64,000 nucleotides of DNA from Rhynchopus sp. YZ270_cl-10 (taxonomy: Eukaryota > Euglenozoa > Diplonemea > Diplonemida > Diplonemidae): contig OZ037835.1 of NCBI GenBank assembly GCA_964035575.1, positions 434,001 through 498,000 on the forward strand, in the 5' to 3' direction. Both the position numbers and the translations under genes were made by a program. The notes under the pieces are model-generated. The model ran no database searches, was not told where the DNA came from, and saw only the letters and a list, made by a program, of their open reading frames with translations. This document shows, piece by piece, positions 51,191-61,992 of this stretch. Position 1 is the stretch's first letter; the number at the start of each line of letters is the position of its first letter.

Positions 51191-51941
51191 CTAGGGCAGT
51201 GATTAAAAATACGTTCGATTCGTTCAACGAATTCGAACGTTCAACGAATTCTATAAATCGTATTCTATAGAATTCGTTCAGAATTCGCTCAGAATTCGTT
51301 TTCAAACCGTTTTTGTGTTAGTACTGTAGGGCCGATGTTTGGACCAGTGGTGGGGATGGGGAGTTTTTTTTTGACAAAGAGGCTGATGCGCTGCTACAAA
51401 ACAAACAAACAAACAAGGAAAGGCTCGGGGGGTGGGTCACAGGAGGGACATTCACTCGCCGTCTCTCGGATCCAAGTTGGTCCCAAAGCTGGGGGAAAAC
51501 GTTTGAGTCAAGTTGGCCTAAGGTCCGCTATGTTGCAGTCAAGGTACTCGGATGGGAGGTCTCATCGAGTTGTGCTGAACGAGGATTGGTTTCATATTCA
51601 CACATCCAACCCCTCAAACCCCTCATGCCACGAGTCATTACTGGATGGACGAAGAAGTGAAGTTCGGTGACGACTGCGTAAAATCCGAAAACCCGCAAAC
51701 CCGTAACTGCACAGCGAATCATAAAAGTGACCCTCCCTTTTTTCACCACCCCCCGAGCCTTCCCTTGTTTGCTTGTATATTTTGTTGTGTGTGTCATCCT
51801 CATTGTGAAAAAAACCCCCTATCCCCCTGTACTACCCTCAGTTTCCCAAAATTCGCTGATCGTTCAGCGAATTCGAACGATCAACGAATTCTATAAATCG
51901 AAATCTATAGAATTCGTCGAATTCTATAATCACTGCCCTAG
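51191..51941. mobile_element. candidate inverted-repeat element with palindromic subtermini
   Basis: Ends CTAGGGCAGTGATT and AATCACTGCCCTAG. Next to both ends are iterated GAATTCGAACGTTCAACGAA and TATAAATC..CTATAGAATTCG palindromes. It lies between C and G runs, so a target duplication cannot be read. No transposase. Confidence 0.7.
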
Positions 51942-53603
51942 GGGGGGTCACAAGGGGAGGACAATGCATTTTTTCAGAGTTTTTGAATTCTACGCGTAGC
52001 GCAGTGTCCGACCCCACAAGTCACTACCCAAGACCCCCCGGAAAACGTCCTGGAGGCCCGAAAATACCAAAAATAGTGACCGGAAGTGACCAGAAAATCA
52101 AAATTCCGAAAAAAAAAGGGGTCTTGGGACAGGGTCTGTACCTTGCCTATTCCTATTTTTTAGCACATAAACGAGATATGGCCATGGCAACAGCCCATGT
52201 CTCATATTTTAGGAAGTAAAGGATACATCTTGCCTAATGTCATCTAATTGCGTTTGAATACAGCCAAAACAAGACAAGACGGTCACCTGGCATCTGTATT
52301 TTGTGGGTCGTAGTGACCAATGTATACACGGGCTTAGGTACCCACACCATTAATAGGCCAGGGAGTGATCAATTTAGGGAGGAAAATTAGTCAGGTGTAA
52401 ATTATCGAGCAGATCTGCCGTCACTGCCTCACCCGGTCCCTCAGGGTACCTTCCTTTTAAAAGAATCACCTCGTATGACTTTCCAGATATTGCAATGCCC
52501 AATTCCTCCCCTTGGTTTTGCAGTTCAGTCTGCAATAGCCCTGTACTAGCCACGTATATGGATATCCAGTCATAGACTCGACTAAAGCACCGACCCGCAT
52601 CTGCCTCGTCTTCTTTATCTTCTTAGACCCCACACTCAGATTATTGTGGGAGGAAAGAGATATCCCTCCTGAAGACGGACAGGCACGCCACAAAATATAG
52701 CGGCAAGAGCGGGGCGTCCTCAAAGCTCACAGGGACAAGGAACGCCGTATTGGGAACTTAGGCACACTGCTCCAATGTGGCAAGGCCAGACTGCTTGACG
52801 ACAAGCAATACGCAATGACCCGCGAGGAGGACGCGTGGGAGGCCCAATGCCACACACGTCACTTTCCTCCCCTTTTCGCGTGTTTTCTTAAACCCAATCT
52901 CCCCAGGGCTTGCAGAATCGCCTCTGAGGACACCTTCAGCAGGCCTACTCCACAGTGGATACGGCGCTTTGCCTTTACTGCCATTCCACTGCGTCTACAC
53001 AAGGATTTTAGAGCGGACTTGGCGTAGAACTGCCAATCCAGTGCCCCCGGCACTTTTCCCGCCCTCTCAATGCGTTCCAACGGTGTTTTTAATGGGTTTT
53101 GATTGCACCCCGATTTGAAAGGTGCCAAAGTACAAACCCTGTCCCAGGCCGTTTTTTTTTTTGAAAAATTCGAATTAGACCCCCACAAGTGCTCAGAAGT
53201 GTCCAAAACCAGGCGGAATTGAATTGTAGGTCACCTGGGGACCATATTTTCTGGTTTTTCAGGGTGATGTCCATTTTTTTCTCAAAAAAAATTTTTTTTG
53301 GTCGGTGTCCTCACTTTTAACATGGGATGTGACCCCCCCTACCCCCCCCCCCCCAGAATCATTTCAATACACTACCTGTATTGGTTGCTGACGCGTGTAT
53401 ACAGGAAGGTTGGGAAAAGTATTTTGCAAGACGCCTCACGAGTTGATCCATTAACGGTGTCAGGTGGTGGGGGTGGCAAATTGGGTGAGGAATAAAAAGC
53501 GGGTGCGCATATGTTACACCCGCTCACCCCCCTACCCAAGTTGCTCGCCCCCCTATGACAACGGTGTACCTCCTCAATAAGCTGTTAAAAGATGAAGAGG
53601 GGT
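51942..53603. other. intergenic, no gene recognised
   Basis: 52730-52860 has a short coding-like stretch (LLDDKQYAMTREEDAWEAQC) without an intact gene. 53180-53265 resembles palindrome P2 sequence at 28745-28840. C runs near 53340. Confidence 0.4.
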
Positions 53604-53701
53604 GGTCCATGGTCCATGGTCCATGGTCCATGGTCCATGGTCCATGGTCCATGGTCCATGGTCCATGGTCCATGGTCCATGGTCCATGGTCCATGGTCCA
53701 G
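53604..53701. repeat. (GGTCCAT)n, 14 copies
   Basis: 7-bp tandem repeat; the unit joins to a CCATGG palindrome. Confidence 0.97.
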
Positions 53702-54469
53702 GGTCCGTCCAGGGGATTGAAATTATTTATTTTTCTAACATTCGTCAGTAGACTGTGGTACTAAAAAAAAGCAAGAGGCCCTCTCGCTGGGAGCGAGGAA
53801 CGTTAAAACCTGGCAGACTGGCAGCCTGGAGGCAAGGGAAGTTGAAAGTGCAAAAACGCCTCACCGAACAAGCGGAGGACGCAGGCACTGGGGGGGAAAG
53901 AAGTTTCTTCGGAATTATTTCATAAAAAGAAGAAAAAAAAAGAGAAACGAGAAAAGAGTGGAAAAAGGGGAAAAAAAAAATCAGAGTCTCTGCCCCGCAG
54001 GCCTGGGCCTAAAGTGGGTGCCCGGGGCCCGATTTTGATTTTATTTTATTTTTTCTAAGGATTTTACACGGGGGAAAAATTATTTTTTCTAAGGATTTTA
54101 TACGGGGAAAATTTATTTTTCTAAGGGTTTTTCTTAGGGGAAAAAGTCTGGGGGGTCGGGCCGGGCCCCGTGTGGCTGAGAATAACTCGCACTCTGCCCG
54201 GGAGTGCGGTACCAAGCCATAATGAACAAAAAAAGTCTCCACCCCGCTTCCTTCGGTCTCGTCCCTTTCACCTCCCGCACAACAGAATAAATAATAATAC
54301 AGTATGGTGCGTGTGACTGCAAACGTCGAGGGAACCTTGCTTCTTGCAGTGCTGCAAGTGCTCGCCACCACGGTGGTAGCAAAGTGCATTGCGTTCGCGC
54401 ACTTGGGCAGGCCCTGACGGCACTGAGGAACGAAAAAGAAAAATAATTCAGCGCCTCCCAGGTCTGCAC
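53702..54469. other. AT-rich intergenic with short repeats
   Basis: 54050-54150 has three variants of TTTTTCTAAGGATTTTA.ACGGGG. 53845-53892 is repeat E. No gene. Confidence 0.45.
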
Positions 54470-54615
54470 CTTTTAAAAAAATTTGCCTGCGGCGCCATTT
54501 TCCCTTTTTTGCTCTGCAAAAAAGGATTCGCTGAGTGGCTTTGTGGTATAAAAGCTGCATTTTTTATACTGTACCCTAATTTTTTTTCGCCTGCGGCGCC
54601 GTTTTATATTCATCC
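54470..54615. mobile_element. internal fragment of the 22.1-kb MITE family
   Basis: GCCTGCGGCGCCATTTT, TTTTTTGCTCTGCAAAAAAG, GCTGAGTGGCTTTGTGGTAT and a second GCCTGCGGCGCC box match 22320-22445; ends are absent. Confidence 0.85.
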
Positions 54616-55076
54616 CGAACATTCGGGGTGCACGTAGCGCGTAGCGCGCCCGGGTTTAGGACCCCTTCTTGAATTTCGAGGGGGCGGTTCACGTTACAGT
54701 GGGTCCAGAATCATAGTTCAATTTAACCCCGCTAAGCAACTCGCTGGTGGTAATGACCAAAACGTGTATCAGCCAAGAACTTGCCCATTTTTTTCAAAAT
54801 GACCCCGTGACAGTGAGGGTAAAAGCTCGGAAAACCCGAAAAAGGCCAAAAAAAACCCCCCGAAAAGGGAAAACCGAGAACATATTTCGGCAGGGGGCAG
54901 CGTGTTCTCAGAAAAATCCAAAAATTGCCTGTAAAAATCCTTAGAAAAAACCTGGGTGCCCGATCCAAAAAAAATGGAAAAAACCCCAGGGTGCCCGCCC
55001 ACCCCTGCTGCCCCGCCATTTTTAATTCAATTTAGTGTTCTTAACTTCTCTCAGTACTGATAAATAAACCCTTTTT
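54616..55076. other. intergenic, no gene recognised
   Basis: 3' flank of the surface-protein gene; AT-rich, no supported frame. Confidence 0.4.
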
Positions 55077-57233
55077 TTAGCGGTCTGACATGCACTCATC
55101 ATCGGATTTTGATGACTCCATCTCTGCTCCGTACGCTGTCGAAGGGGGTTGCTTCTTGCCACGCCTCGACAGATACGTTGCCGCACAGCAGCAGAGCACT
55201 GCCACCACCACCGCCGCTATCAGCACCACCTTCTTGAGGGTCGCATTGTCATCACTGCTCCCGCTTGCGGGCCCTTCGGCAGACGTATCCACACCGTCGT
55301 CGCGCTCTATCAGCACTTCCGTCTCCATCACTTCCACCTCACCAAGGTGGAACTCTTCCAGCACACCATCCTTCTGCAGAACACCCAACACCGTCTCCTC
55401 CGACCCAGACGGAAGATATGCCACACCCACCAGCACGACCACCCCAGAGCTCAAAGCTGCTCCACTGCGTGAGTCCATCGAGGCACATCCTGCAAGACGC
55501 TTAGCAGATGCACTCACCGGACACCCATTCGAGCATACCACAGCAGGACAGCTCCAATAAATGGTAACAGAGCTTGCCAGATCTGCCAGAACTGCTTCGA
55601 GTGAGGTGATGAAGGAGGTAGAGTTGAAATCCTCAGAAGCCAAGTAGAGGGAAAAGCTGAAGACACGCTGTGTGATGGCGAAGAACCCTGGAGGGTTCGG
55701 AAGGGGTGTGGGTGGTGCCGGGGTTGGTGGTGCTGGGGTAGGGGGCGTGCCGCAGGGGTGGAGGCCGGAACAGTCGTCTGTGGTGCAGACAGCGCAGGCT
55801 TGTCCGGTGGTGTGGGCGCCTTTGCAGGAGTCCTTACCGATGCAGTCGATGGTGCATTCACTGCCGTGGCAAAGGAGGTGCACGTCTTGGCAGGATTCGG
55901 GGCCAGAGCAGTGGACGTTGCAGTCGTGCGAATCTGGGCAGGTGATTGTTGCGTTGTGGCAGGACCGCGTGCGGGTGCACCACACAACAGTGTTCCCCGC
56001 AGTGATGTTCATCTGTGCATGCTGGCAGGATTCCTGTGCAGTGCACTTTATATGCAGGTCTTCGACAGTGTGTGTCGCTGTGATGTGTGTCGCGCTGCAT
56101 GCATGCTCAGCACTGCACACCACCAACGCTGCTTCGGACGCAAGCCCCACAGCACTGCCGGTGCAGGCCTCGGTGTTGGCACAGTGCAGCTCCCCTCTGC
56201 CCCCAGACAGCCACATCCCGTAAGGCTCGCCCTCCTTCGCAAAGGCGTATTCGGTAGTGATGTCCGCTTCTGCGAAGCTGCGCAGGTTTTTGCATGAGTC
56301 CGCCCCGGTGCACTGTGCCACACAGCTGCCGCCAGGTGACGTCAGGCACTGTAGGTGCGACGTGCTGCAGGAGGCTGCCCCCGCACACTCGATGTCGGCG
56401 TCTGCGGCGCTCATGAGCATAAGCGAGCCAGCGCAGGAGGCGGGCGCAGAGCAAAGGAACGGCCCGCATGTGTCGTCGTCCTCGCAGAAGCATGTGGTGT
56501 GCTCGCACTGCAGGGGGGCCTTCGCGTCGGTGTGCGCACGGCTGTGGCTCGTAGTGTTCGATGTGGAGTTTGTGTTGTCCTTCTCCATGCTCGCGGTGTC
56601 GCTCTTGTCTGCACTGGTGCTGGTGCTGTTGCTCATGGTGGTGGAGTCGACCTTGCCTTTGCTTTTGCTTTTGCTTCTGCTTCCAGTATCAACTTCGTCA
56701 GTAGGATTGGGCTTGGTGTTGGTCTTGCTTCCAGTTTCGGGAAGCTTGGGCTTGTCCTTGCCTTTGTTTTTGCTTTTGCTTCTGCTTCCAGTATCAACTT
56801 CATCAGTAGGCTTGGGCTTGGTGTTGGTCTTGCTTCCAGTTTCGGGAAGCTTGGGCTTGTCCTTGCCTTTGCCTTTGCTTCTGCTTCTGCTTCCAGTATC
56901 AACTTCGTCAGTAGGCTTGGGCTTGGTGTTGGTCTTGCTTCCAGTTTTGGGACGCTTGGGCTTGTCCTTGCCTTTGCCTTTACCTTTGCCTTTGCTTCTG
57001 CTTCTGCTTCCAGTATCAACTTCGTCAGTAGGCTTGGGCTTGGTGTTGGTCTTGCTTCCAGTTTCGGGAAGATTTGGCTCTTTGCCTTTGCTGGATGTGC
57101 CCTCGGCAACGTCATCTCCCTCGTCTGTGCCGGACATGTTGAGTGGCATGTTCATGCCTGCACCCACGTCACCAGCTTCCTGAGCAGAGGCCGCAAGAGA
57201 CAGCAACACCACACAAGCAAGCATCGTGTGCAT
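55077..57233 (-). CDS. type I membrane surface protein, Lys/Thr repeat stalk and Cys-rich domain
   Basis: The frame opens at 57362, but I start at MHTMLACVVLLSLAASAQ (57233) because that gives a textbook signal peptide; the mature chain would begin near residue 19. After a short acidic segment come five tandem repeats of about 30-40 residues built on KPKPTDEVDTGSRS and KGKGKDKPKLPETGSKTNT (about residues 50-200), then a Ser/Thr/Asn-rich stretch suited to glycosylation. A Cys-rich domain (about 240-480) has recurrent C-x-G-x-x-S/A-C units (CAGAASC, CTGADSC, CSGPESC, CIGKDSC), spaced by about 20-30 residues. A PTPAPP linker, a further domain of about 150 residues, one membrane helix near 680-700 (VVLIAAVVVAVLCCC) and a short basic cytoplasmic tail complete it. 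An adhesin or coat role is inferred; the family is not named. Confidence 0.85.
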   Translation of the reverse strand: MHTMLACVVLLSLAASAQEAGDVGAGMNMPLNMSGTDEGDDVAEGTSSKGKEPNLPETGSKTNTKPKPTDEVDTGSRSRSKGKGKGKGKDKPKRPKTGSKTNTKPKPTDEVDTGSRSRSKGKGKDKPKLPETGSKTNTKPKPTDEVDTGSRSKSKNKGKDKPKLPETGSKTNTKPNPTDEVDTGSRSKSKSKGKVDSTTMSNSTSTSADKSDTASMEKDNTNSTSNTTSHSRAHTDAKAPLQCEHTTCFCEDDDTCGPFLCSAPASCAGSLMLMSAADADIECAGAASCSTSHLQCLTSPGGSCVAQCTGADSCKNLRSFAEADITTEYAFAKEGEPYGMWLSGGRGELHCANTEACTGSAVGLASEAALVVCSAEHACSATHITATHTVEDLHIKCTAQESCQHAQMNITAGNTVVWCTRTRSCHNATITCPDSHDCNVHCSGPESCQDVHLLCHGSECTIDCIGKDSCKGAHTTGQACAVCTTDDCSGLHPCGTPPTPAPPTPAPPTPLPNPPGFFAITQRVFSFSLYLASEDFNSTSFITSLEAVLADLASSVTIYWSCPAVVCSNGCPVSASAKRLAGCASMDSRSGAALSSGVVVLVGVAYLPSGSEETVLGVLQKDGVLEEFHLGEVEVMETEVLIERDDGVDTSAEGPASGSSDDNATLKKVVLIAAVVVAVLCCCAATYLSRRGKKQPPSTAYGAEMESSKSDDECMSDR

Positions 57234-57929
57234 CGCGAAGGCTGTGTTGTGTATGGTACGTAAAGACGTAAAAAAAATCAAGTTCTGCTGTGGCTTGTTG
57301 TTGGGGGCGTGATTGGAATGGGTGCTTGTCAAAAAATATGCCCAGGATGTCATTTCGTGCAACTTAAAGTTACTTACATATCAAAAGCAAAGGGAAATAG
57401 AACAACAACAAAAATTAAAGTTTACAACGCGCAGGCTCCTCAATGCAGGCACTCGCGACCTCCTCATCCTCCGCTTGGCGCAGTGGTGATGCCCGAACAC
57501 AGCGGGGTCGAAGGTGTCCCAGGAGAGGGAACCAGAAGGGTGCGGAGCACACCCTCGCCTTCACTCTCCTTGAAAAAGAGTGGCTAAAGCGGGTTGTGGG
57601 TAATATGGGAAAATGAGTGGGCGCCTATACGAGGAGTAAAAATCAGGTGGTAAACCCCAAAAAGACCCGAAAACCCCCGAAAACCCCCGACATAGTTTTG
57701 CACGATCTGAATCCATTCGAAAAATTATTTTTGAATTTTGAGACATTTTTTGGGAAATACGACCACCCAGGCTTACACCTGAAAACCAACTGCTCCTTTT
57801 TCTACTTACATGTATTCGTTGTTTGCTGTTTGTTGATGGCATCCAGATTCGTCCGTTATTCAGGAAAAAATGGACCGTTCTTTCGAGTCGGATTTTGGCT
57901 TGGTGAAACTGAGTCTGAGATAAAGTCAA
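57234..57929. other. intergenic between surface-protein and ankyrin genes
   Basis: Probable 5' region of the surface-protein gene. 57812-57850 (TTCGTTGTTTGCTGTTTGTT) recurs at 21945. No gene. Confidence 0.45.
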
Positions 57930-58027
57930 AAATTATTACGCGTCCACTCGACGTTTGGATAAAGAAAACTAGAGATGAAAGGGGGTTTGGGGGGAAGAGT
58001 TTAATTCTTGAACGCATCCCCACACTC
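57930..58027. repeat. dispersed 100-bp repeat, copy 2
   Basis: Partner of 7689-7787. Confidence 0.85.
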
Positions 58028-58256
58028 AGTCACACACAGTATTATCTTTTTTTTTTTTTTTTGAAAAACACCAAACGCTGTTCACAATAATGAACGAAAA
58101 ATTGACAATTTTCCTGATGAAGATGTAATGTATGTGCGAGAGATGGGGAGCACGGGAGGGAAAAAACGACTCGTGGATACTGAAAAATTTCACTAGAAAT
58201 GCACGCATGTCTTATAAACATTATTTCTGTTCGTTCGGTGTCGCCATTCACACTTA

Positions 58257-60573
58257 TCAAAGAAGGCCACCACCAGCGCAGCTAACACACGAAGCTATAC
58301 AGGAGTGTGCTGCCTCAAGTTCCAAAAGCAGTGCATCAAGCAGCACCCGGGAAGCTTCTGCGTGCTGTTCCTCCATCGCATAGTGCAACGCAGTGTAGTT
58401 CTTTTCAGTGTCTCGGTGGTTCAGTTCCACCTCTGGCAAGCCCACAAGATAGCGAACAGTCTCGGTGCGTCCACAACACGCCGCAAGGATAAGACACGTC
58501 TGCCCGTCCTCATTTGTGGCACGCACTCCTGCACCTGCTCTGACCAACATCTTCACAATGTCGAGTGATCCTGATTCGCAAGCATAGTGCAGAGGCGAAC
58601 GTCCGTAGTCGTTCTGTATGTTGGAGTCTGCCCCTGCATCAATCAGCACCTGCACCGTGTCTGTATCCTCCTCATACACAGCATGTGCGGTTGTAAGTGT
58701 CTCGGTGGTTCACATCCACCTCTGGCAAGCACACAAGATAGCGAACAGTCTCGGTGCGTCCACAATACACCGCACGGATAAGACATGTGTGTCCTTCGTT
58801 ATCTGTGGCACGCACTCCCGCACCTGCTCTGACCAACATCTTCACAACGTCAAGTGCTCCTGAAGCGCAAGCAGTGTTCAAAGGCGAAGACCCCTCGTCG
58901 TTCTGTGTGTCGATGTCTGCACCTGCATCAATCAGCACCTGCACCACGTCTATCTCCTCACCATCCATCGCATACTGCAACGCAGTGTAGTTCTTTTCAG
59001 TGTCTCGGTGATTCAGTTCCACCTCTGGCAAAAAGCCCACAAGATAGCGCACAATCTTGGTCTGTCTAAAACGTACCGCAAGGATAAGACATGTGTGTCC
59101 TTTGTTGTTTGTGGCACGCACTCCCGCACCTGCTCTGACCAACATTTCCACAACGTCAAGTGCTCCTAAAACGCAAGCAGAGTGCAGAGGTGAACGTCCG
59201 TAGTTTCCCCTTGTTTCGATGTCTGCACCTGCATCAATCAGCACCCGCACCACGTCTGTATCCTCATTCTCCACCGCATAGTGCAACGCAGTGAAGTTCT
59301 TTACAGTGTCTCGGTGGTTCAGTTCCACCTCTGGCAAGCCCACAAGATAGCGCACAATCTTGGTCTGTCTAAAACGTACCGCAAGGATAAGACATGTGTG
59401 TCCTTTGTTGTTTGTGGCACGCACTCCCGCACCTGCTCTGACCAGTATTTTCACAACGTCAAGTGCTCCTAAAACGCAAGCAGAGTGCAGAGGTGAACGT
59501 CCGTAGTTTCCCCTTGTTTCGATGTCTGCACCTGCATCAATCAGCACCCGCACCACGTCTGTATCCTCATTCTCCACCGAATAGTGCAACGCAGTGAAGT
59601 TCTTTTCAGTGTCTCGGTGGTTCAGTTCCACCTCTGGCAAGCCCACAAGATAGCGCACAATCTTGGTCTGTCTAAAACGTGCCGCAAGGATAAGACATGT
59701 ATGTCCTTTGTTATCTGTGGCACGCACTCCCGCACCTGCTTCAACCAACATCTTCACAACGTCAAGTGCTCCTGAAGCGCAAGCAGTGTTCAAAGGCGAA
59801 TGCCCCTCGTCGTTCTGTATGTTGATGTCTGCACCTGCATCAATCAGCACCTGCACCACGTCTACCTCCCCCTCATCCACCGCAAACTGCAACGCAGTGT
59901 GGGTATGAGCAGATAGGTGGTTCACATCGACATCGGGCAAGCCCACAAGATAGCGCACAGTCTCGGTGTGTCCAGAATATGCAGCAAGCAAAAGACACGT
60001 GCATCCTTTGTTGTCTGCGGCACGCACTCCCGCACCTGCTCTGACCAACATCTTCGCAACGTCAAGTGCTCCTGAACCGCAAGCATAGTGCAAAGGCGAC
60101 CGTCCGTCCTCGTTTTTTGTATGTAAGTCTGCCCCTGCATCAATCAAGACGCGACACACTGCAGGGTCTTCCCACATGGCCGGACATTCACCCGCTGACT
60201 CACCTGCGCTGTGTTTGAACTCAAACGCCACGTTGTTGCAGACGGACTTCCAATGCTGCAAGAGGACCTCCGTGCACGCAACGTGGTCTGCGTGGACACA
60301 CTCACTCAGCAGCATCCCAAAGCCCATCTGCGTTGTCTCAACATACGGAAGAAGCAGTGTGAGGCATCCATCGTGGTTCCCTCTGCATGCCTCGTGCGCA
60401 GCATCGAAAGCCACTTTTATGTTGTACGGGTTGAACTTCTCAAGGAACGCCCGCACGGCAGTCGTGTCGCCGCCCCTGGCAGCCTCCACGAAGGCCTTGT
60501 CTGGAAAAATCTGTCTCCTCTTTGGTGGGTTCTCGTCCTGCGTGCTGTCTGCGTGTCGCTTTTTTTTCGGCAT
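58257..60573 (-). CDS. ankyrin-repeat protein, tandem copy 1, one frame break
   Basis: I start at MPKKKRHADS (60573), the ATG shared with copy 2; the longer frame to 60909 reads through AT-rich leader. An N-terminal basic segment (KKKRH, PPKRRQ) suits nuclear import. A first helical block (about 25-120) with FVEAARGGDTTAVRAFLEKF resembles degenerate ankyrins, followed by about 15 canonical repeats (GRSPLHYAC, LDVVKMLVRAGAGVRA). Three repeats form a 101-residue (303-bp) module that recurs almost unchanged. The main frame ends at 58672 after NHRDTYNRT; the continuing repeats are in another frame (58257-58679), and comparison with sister modules implies a net loss of about 11 bp there. A C-terminal helix ending near VLLDALLLELEAAHSCIA is shared with copy 2. 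The product would be either truncated or a recent pseudogene. Ankyrin arrays bind proteins; the partner is unknown. Confidence 0.85.
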
Positions 60574-60848
60574 TGTGTGTTTGTGTGTTGGTGTTGTGTC
60601 TTTTGTGTTGGCTTCTTTTTGTGCAGAGGTTGTGGGTGTCGAGAGAGGACGAAGAACACACCCCTGCTCGGGGTCACCCCCTGGATCAACACCGTCTGTG
60701 AACAGAATACATTCGATAATAATGCATTCCGTCAAGCCAAATGAGAAGGAAAGGAAGAAGCTAGAGTTCTTGCACTTTTTCTCCGTTTCATGTATAGCTC
60801 TGTTGAGGGGCTTTTTAGAATAAGTAAAAGAAACAAATTTCGCTTTTA
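60574..60848. other. 5' region of ankyrin copy 1
   Basis: 60574-60665 is similar to the 5' side of copy 2 (63683-63770), so leader and probably promoter were duplicated with the gene. Confidence 0.6.
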
Positions 60849-61280
60849 TTTTACAGGGGGGTAGCCAAATAAAAGGGGCGCCGCTCTTATTCGGCGTGCC
60901 TAATCGCAAAGTATTGGGTTTTCCGAGCTTTCGGGGTCAACTTGGGGGGTCCTGTACAAAACCTTAAGGGGGGTCCAAAAAAATTTTTCCCACCAATTTT
61001 TGCCCACAAAAAAGTCATTCCTCAGCGCAAAATGACCCCATCACAGCACGCACAGACTCCCGAGAATCGAAAAAAAAATTCTTTTTTTTCGATTTTTTGT
61101 GGGCAAAAATCGGTCGAAAATTTTTTCAGGCCCCCAACCAGTACCTCCCTTAAGACTTTGTATAGGAGGGGGGTGCCCCTCTTATTTTCCAGAGTTCGCC
61201 AGATCCTAGGGTGCCGCTCTTATTACCCCTGCCGCTCTTATTCGGCATGCCGCTCTTATTAAGCCCCCCCCCCTGTAAAA
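60849..61280. mobile_element. candidate foldback element, about 430 bp
   Basis: TTTTACAGGGGGG at the left is mirrored by CCCCCCCTGTAAAA at the right. GCCGCTCTTATTCGGC(A/G)TGC occurs near both ends, and CAATTTTTGCCCACAAAAAA pairs with TTTTTTGTGGGCAAAAATCG in the middle. The whole is an imperfect palindrome; target duplication not clear. Confidence 0.6.
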
Positions 61281-61992
61281 CAAAAAGGCACTCCGTATCC
61301 AAAGCACGCCTGTCTGTTAGGGGACAGTGTGGTTGGTGGGGTCATATGTCCATTTATGTCGTTGCTGTTGTTATTTTTTAAAACTTGGTTGTATTAGTAT
61401 AGACACCCGAGGATACTCCACTATCTTTGTGTTGAAAAAAAAACACATTACCCGACTGTGGTGCAGAGACAATTATCTCGTACTCAGATACTGCGGCCAA
61501 AGCGCTCGTTGGTACTGCAAAGACGAATTTTTTGTATTAATTTGCGGTGTTGACAAGCTTCGACCTAGGGACTGTAATCAATGTCGCCCGCAGGCTTTGT
61601 GCTTAGGTAAGGTAGACGTTAAGTAGTCAAGAACGCAGCTTTTTTTTGTTCCTTTTTCATCCTTTTCTTATCAGGGCCAATACTATGTAGTGGTAAACCA
61701 TACGAACGGCTGAATCCTTTTGTCTATCCCCTTCACCCAATCATTTGCTTCCGAAAGAGTGCCATAGATACAGAGTCTTCACACATATAGTTTTGCAGGC
61801 GCTTCCACAGTCGCAGAGATGGCGCTGGGTTGCCGACAGCAAGCCTGCATAGTTGGTGCAAAGGAGGTGGTGGAGAGGTGGAGCACAAAAGGGGAAGGGG
61901 AGACAGTAAGACGCATGGCATCGAAGAAATGATTCATTTCCAGATGGGGTGCGGAAGAACGTTGCAAGAAAGGCTCGTCTGTGTGTTACACT
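61281..61992. other. intergenic with repeat pieces
   Basis: 61382-61432 matches 43062-43112. 61548-61645 is repeat D copy 4. 61870-61950 resembles 22014-22090. No gene. Confidence 0.55.
61548..61645 (+). ncRNA. candidate structured RNA or SINE, repeat D copy 4
   Basis: GTTGACAAGCTTCGACCTAG, CTGTAATCAATGTC, GCC-CGCA-GGC hairpin, TTTGTGCTT, ending in CAGCTTTTTTTT. Confidence 0.45.

Noticed and set aside
56257-57263. Long plus-strand Leu/Val-rich frames that look like membrane proteins
   Set aside because: Antisense shadows of the charged repeat stalk of the surface-protein gene.
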